Source: Caulobacter vibrioides
GTDB taxonomy: Bacteria; Pseudomonadota; Alphaproteobacteria; Caulobacterales; Caulobacteraceae
Direction of reading: 5' to 3'
Assembly: GCF_002858865.1 (NCBI RefSeq)
Contig: NZ_PJRR01000019.1
Coordinates: 248,001-312,000 of the forward strand
Length of the DNA: 64,000 nt
Shown here: positions 50,421-59,738 of the stretch, piece by piece
Layout: each line of letters opens with the position of its first letter
Numbering within the stretch: position 1 is the first letter of the stretch
Program-made: the position numbers and the translations under genes
Notes under the pieces: model-generated
What the model saw: only the letters and a program-made list of their open reading frames with translations
What the model was told of the DNA's origin: nothing
Databases searched by the model: none

Positions 50421-52598
50421 CTAGGGTTCTCTATCGCCTCTTGCGTCGCGGATTGTCAGCAGCCCGCTCCAGGGCCGTACGCCGCGCAAGGGTTGGGCCC
50501 AGACGATCCGCCAGCCATCGGCTCGTCGATAGAGCTCGGCCGCGCCGTAGCGCGCGAAATCATCGCCGGTCAGCAGCACCGTATCCGCGCACAGCGGCGG
50601 GGTGCGCGCAGGCGCAGGGCCACGCACCACCACGACATCGCTCAGAACGCACAGACCACTCAGTGTCTCGGCGTCGGGGGTTCTGCGCGACCAGGCCAGG
50701 GACAGTCGCACGGGCGCTCCGCGACCAGGCGCGCAGATCCAGCGGTCGCAACCGTAGAGGTTCCAGGTCGTCGGCTCCAATCCTCTTCGCCGAGCCCAGA
50801 GCTCCGCGCCGAAACGTTTCGCGTCTGGTCGGAGCAGCACGGCGGCGTTGCCCGAGCGCACGGCGGCCGTCGCGCCATCGGCCGCGATCCAGGCGTCGGG
50901 CGGCGTTGGTCTTGGCCACAGGGCTACGGCGAGCGCCAGGGGCGCGCCGATCCAGCGAAGACGGCCTCTCCAGAGACAAAGGACCATCAGGCCCAGGAAG
51001 GCCACGAGCAGGACCTCCGGCGGGGCGCTGGCGACGATGTGCTGCGCTCCATGCGCTTCGGAAAACAGCCCCGCGACATTCAGCATGGCGTCTATGCCCC
51101 AGCCCGCCACCGCCAGAAACGGTGCGCTCAGGCCGAATGGCTCAAGAACCGTGCCGATGGCTAGAAAGGGCATGATCACGAACGAGGACAGCGGCGAGAC
51201 GGCGAGATTTGCGGGCAGCCCCCAGACCGCAACCCGATTGAAGTGCTGCATGGCGAACGGCGCGGTGGCCAAACCCGCCACGAGACTGGCGGCGATGCTG
51301 GCGGCCAGCCAGGTGGCGATCGCCTGAGGGCCTTGAATCCACCAGGGCGTTGACAACTCTCGCACCGGCGTTGGCCAGGACTCAGCCAGGGCCACCAAGG
51401 CGGCGGTAGCGGCGAAGGACATCTGGAAGCCCGGCTCCCCCGCCGTTTCCGGTTTGAGCAGCAGGATCGAGAGCGCCGCCAGCGCCAGACCGTGCAGTGT
51501 GATCGCGCGTCGATCGAACAGGATCGCCAGAAAAGCCACGCTGGCGGTGATAGCGGCCCGTTCAGCTGGTGGCGGCGCGCCCGACACGATCAGATAGCCC
51601 AGCACGGCGACCAGTCCGGCGCTGGCAGCGATCTTCTTGCCCGGTGCGCGGAGCGCCAGCCATGGCCACGCCGCAACGCCCATACGGACCACGACAAAGA
51701 CGAACCCGCCCACGATCGCCATGTGCAAACCCGAGATCGACAGGATGTGAGCCAGACCTGAGGCCCGCATGGCTTCGGTCTGCGTCTCGGAGATCCAGGC
51801 CTCGTGGCCTGTCACCATGGCCGCCCCGATCCCGCCGCTGGTCGGTCCCATCCTGGCGAGCAGTCGCTGAGCCAGATCCCAGCGAAAGGCGTTCACAGCC
51901 ATCACCAGGCGCAGGCGCAAGGGCGGCTGATCCAGCGTGACCTCGCCGATATCGCCGATCGCGAAGCCGACCCCACCGATGGAATCGAACCAGGCGTCGC
52001 GCGCGAAGTCGTAGGCGCCAGGCGCAGCCGCCGGCGGCGGCGGCCCCAGCATCGCGCGCAGACCGATCGCCTGGCCCGGCTTCGGAACCGGGTTCTCGCC
52101 AATGGTCACTCTGATCCGCCGCGGCGTATCCTCCGGCGACAAGCCTGAGACCCGGACAGGCGCGATCAGCAATCGCTGTCCGCCCGCGCCGGGACTGACG
52201 ACGTCGACGACAAAGCCGTCGACGCGGCGCACGATCCGTTCGCCGTCCATGACCGGCGCGGCGACACGCTCGCTGCGGACCTTGGCGGCCCACGCGCCGG
52301 CGGCTCCGAAGGCGATCAGGCCCAGCAGCACCACGAGCAGCGCGGGCGCGTTCCAACGCCTCGCGCCCCATGCCGCCAACCCAATCACGCCCGCCAGCAG
52401 GGTCAGGCCCCAAAGCGCCGGTTCGACCCTCACCTCAAGATACGCCGCCGCGCCAAGTCCAAACGCGACAGGCACCCACAGAAAGCGGCGATCCAGATTG
52501 TTCGCCAACTCCGCCGTCAACGCCCATCGAGCCGCCGGCGCGCCGGCGGCCTCGGGCGTCGAGGCCTGTCGATCCGGCGATGCGCTTTGGATCAACAC
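50421..52598 (-). CDS. comEC: ComEC/Rec2-type DNA uptake channel homologue without the nuclease motif
   Basis: A 725-residue polytopic membrane protein. N-terminal helices and a DUF4131 beta domain (about 120-230) precede the Competence channel domain (about 245-530) with GLAHILSISGLHMAIVGG and GEPGFQMSFAATAALV. The C-terminal domain (about 565-715) occupies the place of the beta-lactamase-like nuclease, but I find no HxHxDH motif. ComEC transports single-stranded DNA into the cytosol during transformation. The start is GTG 52598; a downstream start is possible. comEC next to lexA and gltX is standard in alphaproteobacteria. Confidence 0.9.
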   Translation of the reverse strand: MLIQSASPDRQASTPEAAGAPAARWALTAELANNLDRRFLWVPVAFGLGAAAYLEVRVEPALWGLTLLAGVIGLAAWGARRWNAPALLVVLLGLIAFGAAGAWAAKVRSERVAAPVMDGERIVRRVDGFVVDVVSPGAGGQRLLIAPVRVSGLSPEDTPRRIRVTIGENPVPKPGQAIGLRAMLGPPPPAAAPGAYDFARDAWFDSIGGVGFAIGDIGEVTLDQPPLRLRLVMAVNAFRWDLAQRLLARMGPTSGGIGAAMVTGHEAWISETQTEAMRASGLAHILSISGLHMAIVGGFVFVVVRMGVAAWPWLALRAPGKKIAASAGLVAVLGYLIVSGAPPPAERAAITASVAFLAILFDRRAITLHGLALAALSILLLKPETAGEPGFQMSFAATAALVALAESWPTPVRELSTPWWIQGPQAIATWLAASIAASLVAGLATAPFAMQHFNRVAVWGLPANLAVSPLSSFVIMPFLAIGTVLEPFGLSAPFLAVAGWGIDAMLNVAGLFSEAHGAQHIVASAPPEVLLVAFLGLMVLCLWRGRLRWIGAPLALAVALWPRPTPPDAWIAADGATAAVRSGNAAVLLRPDAKRFGAELWARRRGLEPTTWNLYGCDRWICAPGRGAPVRLSLAWSRRTPDAETLSGLCVLSDVVVVRGPAPARTPPLCADTVLLTGDDFARYGAAELYRRADGWRIVWAQPLRGVRPWSGLLTIRDARGDREP

Positions 52599-52635
52599 GC
52601 AGAAACCACTGTATTTTCTGTGGGTTGCGAACGCA

Positions 52636-52650
52636 TTCCGCGCTGCGGAA
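52636..52650. promoter_or_regulatory. Palindrome in the comEC-gltX divergent promoter region
   Basis: TTCCGC-GCT-GCGGAA, perfect 6-bp arms, just before a -10-like GCTAGG (52655-52660) reading toward gltX. Possible operator; no known regulator matches. Confidence 0.3.
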
Positions 52651-52760
52651 AACCGCTAGGCCCGGCGTTGAGCCGCATGCTAAGACGCCTCGCCCGCGTC
52701 GCTTCGCGGCGAACGTTTCCCAGCGCCGCTCCGGCGCCCTGTCCTGCAGCCTTGAAGTCC

Positions 52761-54173
52761 ATGTCGAACCCCACCCCTACCGGCGTCGTCACGCGCTTCG
52801 CCCCCTCGCCCACCGGTTTCCTGCATATCGGCGGCGCTCGTACGGCGCTGTTCAACTGGTTATATGCACGCCATACGGGAGGGAAGTTCCTTATTCGCGT
52901 CGAGGACACCGATCGCGAGCGCTCGACCGAAGCGGCCGTCGCCGCGATCTTCGAAGGGCTGGACTGGCTGGGCCTGAAATCCGACGACGAGGTGATCTTC
53001 CAGCACACCCGCGCGCCGCGTCACGTGGAGGTGGTGCATGAGCTGCTGGCCAAGGGCCGCGCCTATCGCTGCTGGATGAGCATCGAGGAGCTGGAGGTCG
53101 CCCGCGAAAAGGCCCGCGCCGAAGGCCGCGCGATCCGTTCGCCGTGGCGCGACGCGCCTGATGGCGACCTCTCCGCGCCCCACGTGATCCGCTTCAAGGG
53201 ACCGCTGGACGGCGAGACCGTGGTCAACGACCTGGTCAAGGGTCCTGTCACCTTCAAGAACATCGAACTGGACGATCTTGTCCTGCTGCGCGCAGACGGC
53301 GCCCCCACGTACAATCTCGCGGTCGTGGTGGATGATCACGACATGGGCGTGACCCACGTGATCCGAGGCGACGATCACCTGAACAACGCCGCCCGCCAGA
53401 CCCTGATCTATCAGGCCATGGACTGGGCGGTGCCGGCCTTCGCCCACATCCCGCTGATTCACGGCCCGGACGGCGCCAAGCTCTCCAAGCGCCACGGCGC
53501 CCAGGCCGTCGGCGAATTCGCTGACCTCGGCTACATCCCCGAAGGCATGCGCAACTATCTGGCCCGCCTGGGCTGGGGCCACGGCGACGACGAGGTCTTC
53601 ACCGACGAGCAGGCGATCAGCTGGTTCGACGTCGCCGATGTCGTCAAAGCCCCCGCGCGCCTGGACTGGGCCAAGCTCAATCACATCAACGCCCAGCACC
53701 TGCGCAAGGCCGACGACGCGCGTCTGACGGCCCTAGCCTTGGCGGCGGCGGAAACGCGCGGCGAGCCCCTGCCCGCCGACGCGGCCGAGCGCATCGCCCG
53801 CACGGTTCCCGAGGTCAAGGAAGGCGCCAAGACGATCCTCGAACTGGTCGATCACTGCGCATTCGCGCTGAAGACCCGCCCATTGGCGCTGGAAGAGAAA
53901 ACCCAAAAACAGCTTACCGAAGAGACGGTCGAGCGGCTGAAGCGTCTGCGCGACCAACTGGCCGCCGCGCCCGACTTCGACGCTGCAACCCTGGAAACTG
54001 TGTTGAAATCATTCGCGGAATCCGAGGGCGTCGGCTTTGGCAAGTTCGGTCCCGCGCTGCGCGGAGTCCTCACGGGCGGGGCGCAGGCTCCCGACTTGAA
54101 CAAGACCATGGCGGCCCTCTCCCGCGATGAGGCGATTGGCCGTCTTGACGACGCGCTAGCGCCTCGCGCATGA
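52761..54173 (+). CDS. gltX: Glutamyl-tRNA synthetase
   Basis: A 470-residue class I synthetase. The HIGH motif lies in FAPSPTGFLHIGGARTALFN, KMSKS appears as KLSKRHG, and the helical anticodon-binding domain covers about 320-470. ATG 52761 gives the usual length. An in-frame ATG at 52677 would add a basic 28-residue stretch, which I consider leader rather than protein. The Zn-binding cysteines of the E. coli enzyme are not present, as in many alphaproteobacteria. Confidence 0.96.
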   Translation: MSNPTPTGVVTRFAPSPTGFLHIGGARTALFNWLYARHTGGKFLIRVEDTDRERSTEAAVAAIFEGLDWLGLKSDDEVIFQHTRAPRHVEVVHELLAKGRAYRCWMSIEELEVAREKARAEGRAIRSPWRDAPDGDLSAPHVIRFKGPLDGETVVNDLVKGPVTFKNIELDDLVLLRADGAPTYNLAVVVDDHDMGVTHVIRGDDHLNNAARQTLIYQAMDWAVPAFAHIPLIHGPDGAKLSKRHGAQAVGEFADLGYIPEGMRNYLARLGWGHGDDEVFTDEQAISWFDVADVVKAPARLDWAKLNHINAQHLRKADDARLTALALAAAETRGEPLPADAAERIARTVPEVKEGAKTILELVDHCAFALKTRPLALEEKTQKQLTEETVERLKRLRDQLAAAPDFDAATLETVLKSFAESEGVGFGKFGPALRGVLTGGAQAPDLNKTMAALSRDEAIGRLDDALAPRA

Positions 54174-54180
54174 GGCGCTA
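54157..54180 (+). other. Hairpin over the gltX stop codon
   Basis: TAGCGCCTC-GCGCAT-GAGGCGCTA, a perfect 9-bp stem whose right arm contains the TGA stop's last bases. There is no T-run. It may protect the gltX 3' end or attenuate read-through into gltA. Confidence 0.45.
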
Positions 54181-54240
54181 TAACGCACCCGCGAAAAGCG
54201 AAAATTGGACTGCCCGTCCCAATAATGAAGGGGTCTACGG

Positions 54241-55521
54241 ATGACCGATAAAGCCACGCTGACGATCGGCGACAAGAGCTATGAGCTGCCGATCCTCAAG
54301 GGCAGCACGGGTCCGGACGTCATCGACGTTCGGAAGATCTACGGTGAAAGCGATCACTTCACGTTCGATCCAGGCTTCACCTCCACCGCCTCGTGCGAGA
54401 GCAAGATCACCTATATCGACGGCGACGCGGGCATCCTGCTGCACCGCGGCTATCCGATCGACCAGCTGGCCGAGAAGTCCTCGTTCCTCGAGGTCTGCTA
54501 CCTACTGCTGAACGGCGAACTGCCCAAGGCCGACGAGTTCGCCAAGTTCGAGCACAACATCACCTACCACACGATGTTGCACGCTCAGTTCGACCGCTTC
54601 TTCGAGGGCTTCCGCCGCGACGCTCACCCGATGGCGGTCATGACCGGCGCCGTCGGCGCTCTGTCGGCCTTCTATTCGGACAGCATCAATGTCGACGACG
54701 CCCGTGAGCGCGAGATCAGCGCCCATCGCCTGATCGCGAAGATGCCGACGATCGCCGCCCGCGCCTACAAGTACACGGTCGGCCAGCCGTTCGTGTCGCC
54801 GCGCAACGACCTGTCGTATTCGGAAAACTTCCTGCGCATGTGCTTCGCCGTGCCGGCCGAGGACTGGAAGCCGAACCCGGTGCTGACCCGCGCCATGGAC
54901 CGGATCTTCATCCTGCACGCCGATCACGAGCAGAACGCCTCGACCTCGACCGTCCGTCTGGCCGGTTCGTCGGGCGCGCACCCGTTCGCCTGTATCGCCG
55001 CCGGCATCGCCTGCCTGTGGGGCCCGTCGCACGGCGGCGCCAACCAGGAAGCGCTTGAGATGCTGGAGACCATCGGTTCGGTCGACAACATCAAGGACTA
55101 CGTCCAGGGCGTGAAGGACCGGAAGTACAAGCTGATGGGCTTCGGCCACCGCGTGTACAAGAACTTCGACCCGCGCGCGAAGGTCATGCAAAAGACCGCG
55201 CACGAGGTTCTGGCCGAACTGGGCCACAACAACGATCCGCTGCTGCAGGTCGCCCAGGAGCTGGAAAAGGTCGCCCTGAACGACCCGTACTTCGTCGATC
55301 GCAAGCTGTACCCGAACATCGATTTCTATTCGGGCATCACCCTGCGCGCGATGGGCTTCCCGACCAACATGTTCACCGTGCTGTTCGCCCTGGCCCGCAC
55401 CGTGGGCTGGATCAGCCAGTGGAAGGAAATGTTCGAGGACCCCACCCGCAAGATCGGTCGTCCCCGTCAGCTCTACACGGGCGCCACGCATCGCGACTAC
55501 GTCACGCTCGACAAGCGCTAA
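54241..55521 (+). CDS. gltA: Citrate synthase, hexameric type
   Basis: A 426-residue enzyme condensing oxaloacetate and acetyl-CoA. Active-site motifs: histidine in [30 protein letters not shown] and the aspartate in [13 protein letters not shown] (DFYSG). The extra N-terminal beta domain (about 1-60) marks the Gram-negative, NADH-sensitive type. AAGGGG precedes ATG 54241. Confidence 0.97.
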   Translation: MTDKATLTIGDKSYELPILKGSTGPDVIDVRKIYGESDHFTFDPGFTSTASCESKITYIDGDAGILLHRGYPIDQLAEKSSFLEVCYLLLNGELPKADEFAKFEHNITYHTMLHAQFDRFFEGFRRDAHPMAVMTGAVGALSAFYSDSINVDDAREREISAHRLIAKMPTIAARAYKYTVGQPFVSPRNDLSYSENFLRMCFAVPAEDWKPNPVLTRAMDRIFILHADHEQNASTSTVRLAGSSGAHPFACIAAGIACLWGPSHGGANQEALEMLETIGSVDNIKDYVQGVKDRKYKLMGFGHRVYKNFDPRAKVMQKTAHEVLAELGHNNDPLLQVAQELEKVALNDPYFVDRKLYPNIDFYSGITLRAMGFPTNMFTVLFALARTVGWISQWKEMFEDPTRKIGRPRQLYTGATHRDYVTLDKR

Positions 55522-55548
55522 GCTGCAAGAAGCTTTGCTCCACGGATT

Positions 55549-55575
55549 AGGCCCTGCTTCGGCGGGGCCTTTTTC
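55549..55575 (+). terminator. Terminator after gltA
   Basis: AGGCCCTGC-TTCG-GCGGGGCCT followed by TTTTTCGTTT. A 9-bp stem with one G-T pair and a UUCG tetraloop. Confidence 0.9.
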
Positions 55576-55578
55576 GTT

Positions 55579-55842
55579 TCAGCGCTTGAGCAGGAAGCTC
55601 AACACCTCGGCGACCGCGCGGTAGAGCGCCTCGGGGATCTCCCCGTCGATCTCGATCGTCGACAGCGCCTGGGCCAGCACAGGGTCCTCCTCGATCGGCA
55701 CCCCGTGCTCCTTGGCGGTTTCGATGATCTTCTCGCCGATCCAACCCTGGCCGGAGGCGACGACCTTGGGGGCGTTCGGCTCCTCATAGAGGAGCGCGAC
55801 AGCGATGCGCGGCTTGGACGAGAGCCCCGAAATCCCGCTCAT
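55579..55842 (-). CDS. FlhB C-terminal-domain-like protein (FlhX type)
   Basis: An 87-residue protein equal to the cytoplasmic FlhB_C domain alone: RIAVALLYEEPNAPKVVASG, IIETAKEHGVPIEEDPVLAQ, DGEIPEALYRAVAEVLSFLL. The autocleavage motif NPTH of FlhB is absent (the region reads SKPR). Free-standing copies, called FlhX in some species, can supply the cleaved FlhB fragment in flagellar export switching. Its ATG overlaps the FliK-like stop by four bases, and FliK is the factor that triggers FlhB switching. Confidence 0.88.
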   Translation of the reverse strand: MSGISGLSSKPRIAVALLYEEPNAPKVVASGQGWIGEKIIETAKEHGVPIEEDPVLAQALSTIEIDGEIPEALYRAVAEVLSFLLKR

Positions 55843-57608
55843 GAGGCCTGGTCCACGAAGTGCCCCAGCGGGCTGACGCCTCGCGTCGGCGGAGCTCCGG
55901 AATGAACGGCCACTTCCGGTGTCAGGTCCGCCTGACGCAAAGCCGCTCCGAGCGCCTCCTCGCCAGCCCTCAATCGCGTGATCGTCTCAGCGCGCTCGGC
56001 CCAGAGCGAGACGCGTGCGCGTGCGCCGGTGAGCACGACCATGGCATGCACCGGCCCCAGCGGCTCGACATCGATCGAAAAGCGAGCGCGATAGGTCGGC
56101 TCGATCGCGGCCGCTGCGCCGCCACCCCCGCCGCCACCATCGCGACTGATCTCGAACTGCGCCACAGCGACTCCCTGGGGCGTGACGAACGGAAGATCAA
56201 AGTTCAGCTTTGCCGCTTGGGCGCGCGCGTCCGATGGCTCTTGCTCGTGAACCAGGGGTTCAGGCAGTGACGCGATCTGCATCAAGTCCTGACGGGCCAG
56301 GGCCGATTGGGTGCCCTTGAGCAGGCGGCGCGCCATAGCCTCCGGCGCCCAGCTCAAAGACGGTGTCGGTTCTGGCCTTTGGCCTGCCGTAGGGCCGCCC
56401 GCATAGGGTGGCGGAGGCGTCTTCGACCGGACGTCCTCCACCGGCGCGCCATAGCCGCGTGTCATGAGCGGCCGAGGCTCCACCGGCTCCGTCGCCAGCG
56501 GTTCACCTTCGCCGTCGCGTGGCTCCAGCTGCACCAGCGCCGGCAGGCTGGTCCCGCCCAGCGCGACCTTGCCCGGCGATCGCTCCGCAGTCTTCTGCGG
56601 CGGCGCGACAAAGGCTCCAAACCGCACGGCGAGCTCCGGATCGGCGTCATGCGTCGTGGGACTGCCAGACGGCGGCGCCCCCACGCGCGCCGGCGGGGGA
56701 TCTTCGGCATCGACCGGCGCTCCGGCAGGAAGCGCACGCGCTATCGGCGACGACGTCGCGGCCGGGGCGTCCGGGGCGTCGGCGGCCAAGCGGCTCTGAG
56801 CCGGCGGCGATGAGGCCATAGCGCCCGCGCTGCTGCTACTGCTATTCGCGCGGACTTGATGGGTCATCGGCCCCTGCGGGTCTGGCCCATCGGCGCCCCC
56901 GTCGTCGGCCACGGAACCGACGTGCGGCGCGACGGCGCCACTCGGGACCTCGGCCTTCGCCAACCAGGCTGACAATGCGCTGCGCAACACCCACAAGGCC
57001 GCCTTAAGGTCTCCCTCAGCGACCATCGGCGGCGCGGCGCCAACAGCCGAAGGCGGCGCGGCCGCTCTCGCCAGATGCGCCTCAAGAAGAACTCCGGATC
57101 GCTCGACCGCGCGGCGAAGACCCGGTGCGGTCGTGATATCCGGGATCGTCGGGGTCGTGGACAGAACCGCGCGCCCGGCGTCTCGGACTTCAGGCGGCGT
57201 ATCGGGCTGATCGACCATGGCCTGAACATCCGCCATCAGCGGCGCAAGGCCGGCCTGTCGCGGCACAGCCTCAGCCATCGCCAGCCGAACGGCGCGCGTT
57301 GTTCGCGTCTCCGTGGGCGGTCTTGAAGGCGCAGACGCCGAAGCCCCCTGAGCCGGCGCTGGTCGTGCGTCCAGCGCGCTCGCAGAATGGCCAGCATCCT
57401 TTGCTGTCGACTGCGCCGCCGCCGCCACCTGCCCTTGAACCGGCGAGGTCTTGCCCTCAGCCTGAGCGGCCATCTCTGCGAGTTGCGCCGTCGAACCGGC
57501 AAGCGCCTGGCGGGCCAAGGCCTGGAGGACCGCTGTGGAATCCACTGCGGTTCCAGCCGGAACGGTTGGAAGGATCGTAGGCACGGGCGCGGTCGGGTCT
57601 ACAGCCAC
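55839..57608 (-). CDS. fliK: Flagellar hook-length control protein FliK-like
   Basis: A 589-residue protein. About 480 residues are Ala/Pro/Ser-rich and probably disordered, matching the molecular ruler of FliK. The C-terminal domain (about 480-575) has the Flg_hook pattern: FDLPFVTPQGVAVAQFEISR, FSIDVEPLGPVHAMVVLTGA and LWAERAETITRLRAGEEALG with paired beta strands and a helix. A seven-glycine run interrupts the domain start. The start is GTG 57608 with GGAG upstream. Overlap with the FlhB-like gene supports a flagellar export role. The pair is inserted between gltA and lpxB. Confidence 0.8.
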   Translation of the reverse strand: MAVDPTAPVPTILPTVPAGTAVDSTAVLQALARQALAGSTAQLAEMAAQAEGKTSPVQGQVAAAAQSTAKDAGHSASALDARPAPAQGASASAPSRPPTETRTTRAVRLAMAEAVPRQAGLAPLMADVQAMVDQPDTPPEVRDAGRAVLSTTPTIPDITTAPGLRRAVERSGVLLEAHLARAAAPPSAVGAAPPMVAEGDLKAALWVLRSALSAWLAKAEVPSGAVAPHVGSVADDGGADGPDPQGPMTHQVRANSSSSSAGAMASSPPAQSRLAADAPDAPAATSSPIARALPAGAPVDAEDPPPARVGAPPSGSPTTHDADPELAVRFGAFVAPPQKTAERSPGKVALGGTSLPALVQLEPRDGEGEPLATEPVEPRPLMTRGYGAPVEDVRSKTPPPPYAGGPTAGQRPEPTPSLSWAPEAMARRLLKGTQSALARQDLMQIASLPEPLVHEQEPSDARAQAAKLNFDLPFVTPQGVAVAQFEISRDGGGGGGGAAAAIEPTYRARFSIDVEPLGPVHAMVVLTGARARVSLWAERAETITRLRAGEEALGAALRQADLTPEVAVHSGAPPTRGVSPLGHFVDQAS

Positions 57609-57656
57609 GACAACGACTCCACGGCGACAGCTTTACAAAGGTTAAGGCCGCGAACG

Positions 57657-57671
57657 TAAACTGCCGATTAA
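57657..57671 (-). promoter_or_regulatory. Possible CtrA-type site upstream of fliK
   Basis: On the minus strand, TTAA-TCGGCAG-TTTA differs at one base from TTAA-N7-TTAA, the site of the Caulobacter cell-cycle regulator CtrA, which controls early flagellar genes. It lies about 50-65 bases before the fliK GTG. Confidence 0.4.
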
Positions 57672-57693
57672 CTTCAGGGGGAGCCGACGGCGT

Positions 57694-58890
57694 CTAGCCG
57701 GCGCGCCCCAAAGCTCTGCGTGCGCTCAGGAAGTCCACAAGCGCCTCGGCCGCCGCTTCGGAGGGATCCGGCATACCTCGCCCCATCCTGTCGAGCGCCG
57801 CATACTGCTCGGCGGTCTGATGCTGGCGCAGGTCGGGATCATCCAGCCTCAGAGCGACCTCGCGCGCGAGGCCTTGGCCCTCGCAGTCGTGCTGAATGAA
57901 TTCCGGCGCCACGGCCTTCCCGGCGGCGATGTTGAACAGCGTGATCCAGCGCGGCTTCATTAGCCGCTTGACGATGGCGTAGGTGACCGCGCCAGTCTTG
58001 TAGCCGACCACCATCGGGCGCCCCGCCAGCGCCAGTTCGGTGGTCACGGTGCCACTGCACGCCAAGGCCACGTCACCCGCCAGGAACGCGTCGTCCTTCA
58101 GGCCCTCGTCCTCGATGACATGGGCGCGGAACGGCCAGCCGGCAACACGAGCCTTTACCGCCTCCGCGACGGTGTAGGCGGCGGGAACAACAATGTGGAG
58201 ATCCGGTCGCTCGACCTTGAGCCGCCGAACGGCGTCCTCGAACGCCGGCATCACCCGCTCGATCTCTGAGGGGCGGCTGCCCGGCAGGACCAGGAGGATT
58301 TGCTCGGAGGCGGCGGCGCCAATCGCCGCGCGCAAGCGTCCTGGATCAGCGTGATCAAAGCGCTTGGCGAGGGCGGAGTTACCGACGAAGACGTTCTGCA
58401 AGCCAGCGGCGTCAAAGTAGGCCTTATCCATCGGCTGAATCGACAGCAACAGATCGACAGCCTTGGCCAGCGCCTGCGCCCGGCCTTCACGATACGCCCA
58501 GACCTGCGGCGCGACGTACTTCACCAGCGGCAGGGTCGGGTCGAGCCTGCGCAAGGCGTGCGCCAGGCGAATATTGAAACCCCAGCTGTCGATCAGCACC
58601 GCGACATCGGGCTTTTCACGCGCCGCCAGGGCTACGGTGTCCTTCAAGCGCGCCATGGCGCGGGGATAGGCCTTCAGGCTCTCCAGAATGCCCAGGATCG
58701 ACAGCTGCGCGATGTCGAAGGGGCTCTGAACCCCCTGCTCGGCCATCTTGGCCCCGCCGATCCCGACGAACGTCACACCCTGACCCAGGCGAGCCCGCAG
58801 AGCCTTGGCAAGGCCCGCCCCGAGCGCGTCACCAGACGCCTCGGCGGCCACGAGCATCACCTTCAGGGGTTTATCACGATTGATCGTCAC
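57694..58890 (-). CDS. lpxB: Lipid-A-disaccharide synthase
   Basis: A 398-residue GT19 glycosyltransferase that joins UDP-diacylglucosamine and lipid X. Motifs: VAAEASGDALGAGLAKAL, FVGIGGAKMAEQGVQSPFD, DSWGFNIRLAHALR, LVKYVAPQVWAYREGRA, LVLPGSRPSEIERVMP and ALACSGTVTTELALAGRPMV. It overlaps lpxI by four bases. Confidence 0.97.
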   Translation of the reverse strand: MTINRDKPLKVMLVAAEASGDALGAGLAKALRARLGQGVTFVGIGGAKMAEQGVQSPFDIAQLSILGILESLKAYPRAMARLKDTVALAAREKPDVAVLIDSWGFNIRLAHALRRLDPTLPLVKYVAPQVWAYREGRAQALAKAVDLLLSIQPMDKAYFDAAGLQNVFVGNSALAKRFDHADPGRLRAAIGAAASEQILLVLPGSRPSEIERVMPAFEDAVRRLKVERPDLHIVVPAAYTVAEAVKARVAGWPFRAHVIEDEGLKDDAFLAGDVALACSGTVTTELALAGRPMVVGYKTGAVTYAIVKRLMKPRWITLFNIAAGKAVAPEFIQHDCEGQGLAREVALRLDDPDLRQHQTAEQYAALDRMGRGMPDPSEAAAEALVDFLSARRALGRAG

Positions 58891-59729
58891 AGCCGCTCCT
58901 GCGGATCGACCCCCAGCACGAACAGACCCAGATCGTCTGCGGCGGCGATCACGGCTTCGCGATCGACCACCAGCAAGCGTCCAGCCTCGCCGACAATACC
59001 CGCCAAGCCGGCGCGCGCGGCCCGATGGATCGTCGCCACCCCGATCGTCGGCAGATCGACGCGCGTCTCCTGGATCGGCTTGGGAGCCTTGGCCAGGACC
59101 CCCAGCCGGCGCTCGGCGCGCCCCCGGATCGCCTCGGGCAGGTCAGCCACGCGACGCAGCATGGCGTCGGTGCCCTCCTGCGCCTCGACGGCGAGCACCA
59201 GGCCCTCGCACACGACCGCGCCCTGCCCGATGTCCAGACGCCCGATCTCGCGAGCGACATCCAGCGCCTTGTCGATATCCGCCATGTGCTCTGGCGCCGG
59301 CGACACTTTGCCCAGGCGGCCGCGCGGCAGGGTCATTTCACCCATGACCTCATGCGCGCCCTCGATCTCGAAACCTTCCTTCTCGAACTCGTCGAGCACG
59401 CGCCGCAGCAGGGCGTCGTCACCCTTGCGCGCGGCGACGATCAGGCTGGGCAGAACCTTCAGCCCGCGCGCGTCGGGCATCAACGCCGAGAAGTCCGGCC
59501 GGCTGACATTGCCGGCGAAGCAGACAACGTCACAGCCCTCGGCACGCAGGGCCGTAAAGATCTTTCCGAACTCGCCGATCCCCACGTCTGCGCCCGGATA
59601 GCGGTCAAGCGACGGGTCGGCGAACGATCGCAGACGCATCACCGCAAAGGCGCGTCCGGCGGCTTCGCAGTGCGACGCCAGTTCGACGGGAAGCGCCCCG
59701 CCGCCGGCGATCAGGCCAAGCTTACGCAT
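58887..59729 (-). CDS. lpxI: UDP-2,3-diacylglucosamine pyrophosphatase LpxI
   Basis: A 280-residue DUF1009 protein starting KLGLIAGGGALPVELASHCE. LpxI, first described in C. crescentus, hydrolyses UDP-2,3-diacylglucosamine to lipid X and replaces LpxH, attacking the alpha rather than beta phosphate. Conserved segments: FAGNVSRPDFSALMPDARGL, EFEKEGFEIEGAHEVM and QGAVVCEGLVLAVEAQEGTD. It sits between its substrate-making and product-using enzymes. Confidence 0.96.
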   Translation of the reverse strand: MRKLGLIAGGGALPVELASHCEAAGRAFAVMRLRSFADPSLDRYPGADVGIGEFGKIFTALRAEGCDVVCFAGNVSRPDFSALMPDARGLKVLPSLIVAARKGDDALLRRVLDEFEKEGFEIEGAHEVMGEMTLPRGRLGKVSPAPEHMADIDKALDVAREIGRLDIGQGAVVCEGLVLAVEAQEGTDAMLRRVADLPEAIRGRAERRLGVLAKAPKPIQETRVDLPTIGVATIHRAARAGLAGIVGEAGRLLVVDREAVIAAADDLGLFVLGVDPQERL

Positions 59730-59738
59730 CGGCGATAC

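Noticed and set aside
52677-52760. 28-residue basic extension of gltX (possible targeting or leader peptide)
   Set aside because: GltX length is normal from 52761, and a basic extension on a cytosolic synthetase has no rationale; not excluded experimentally.
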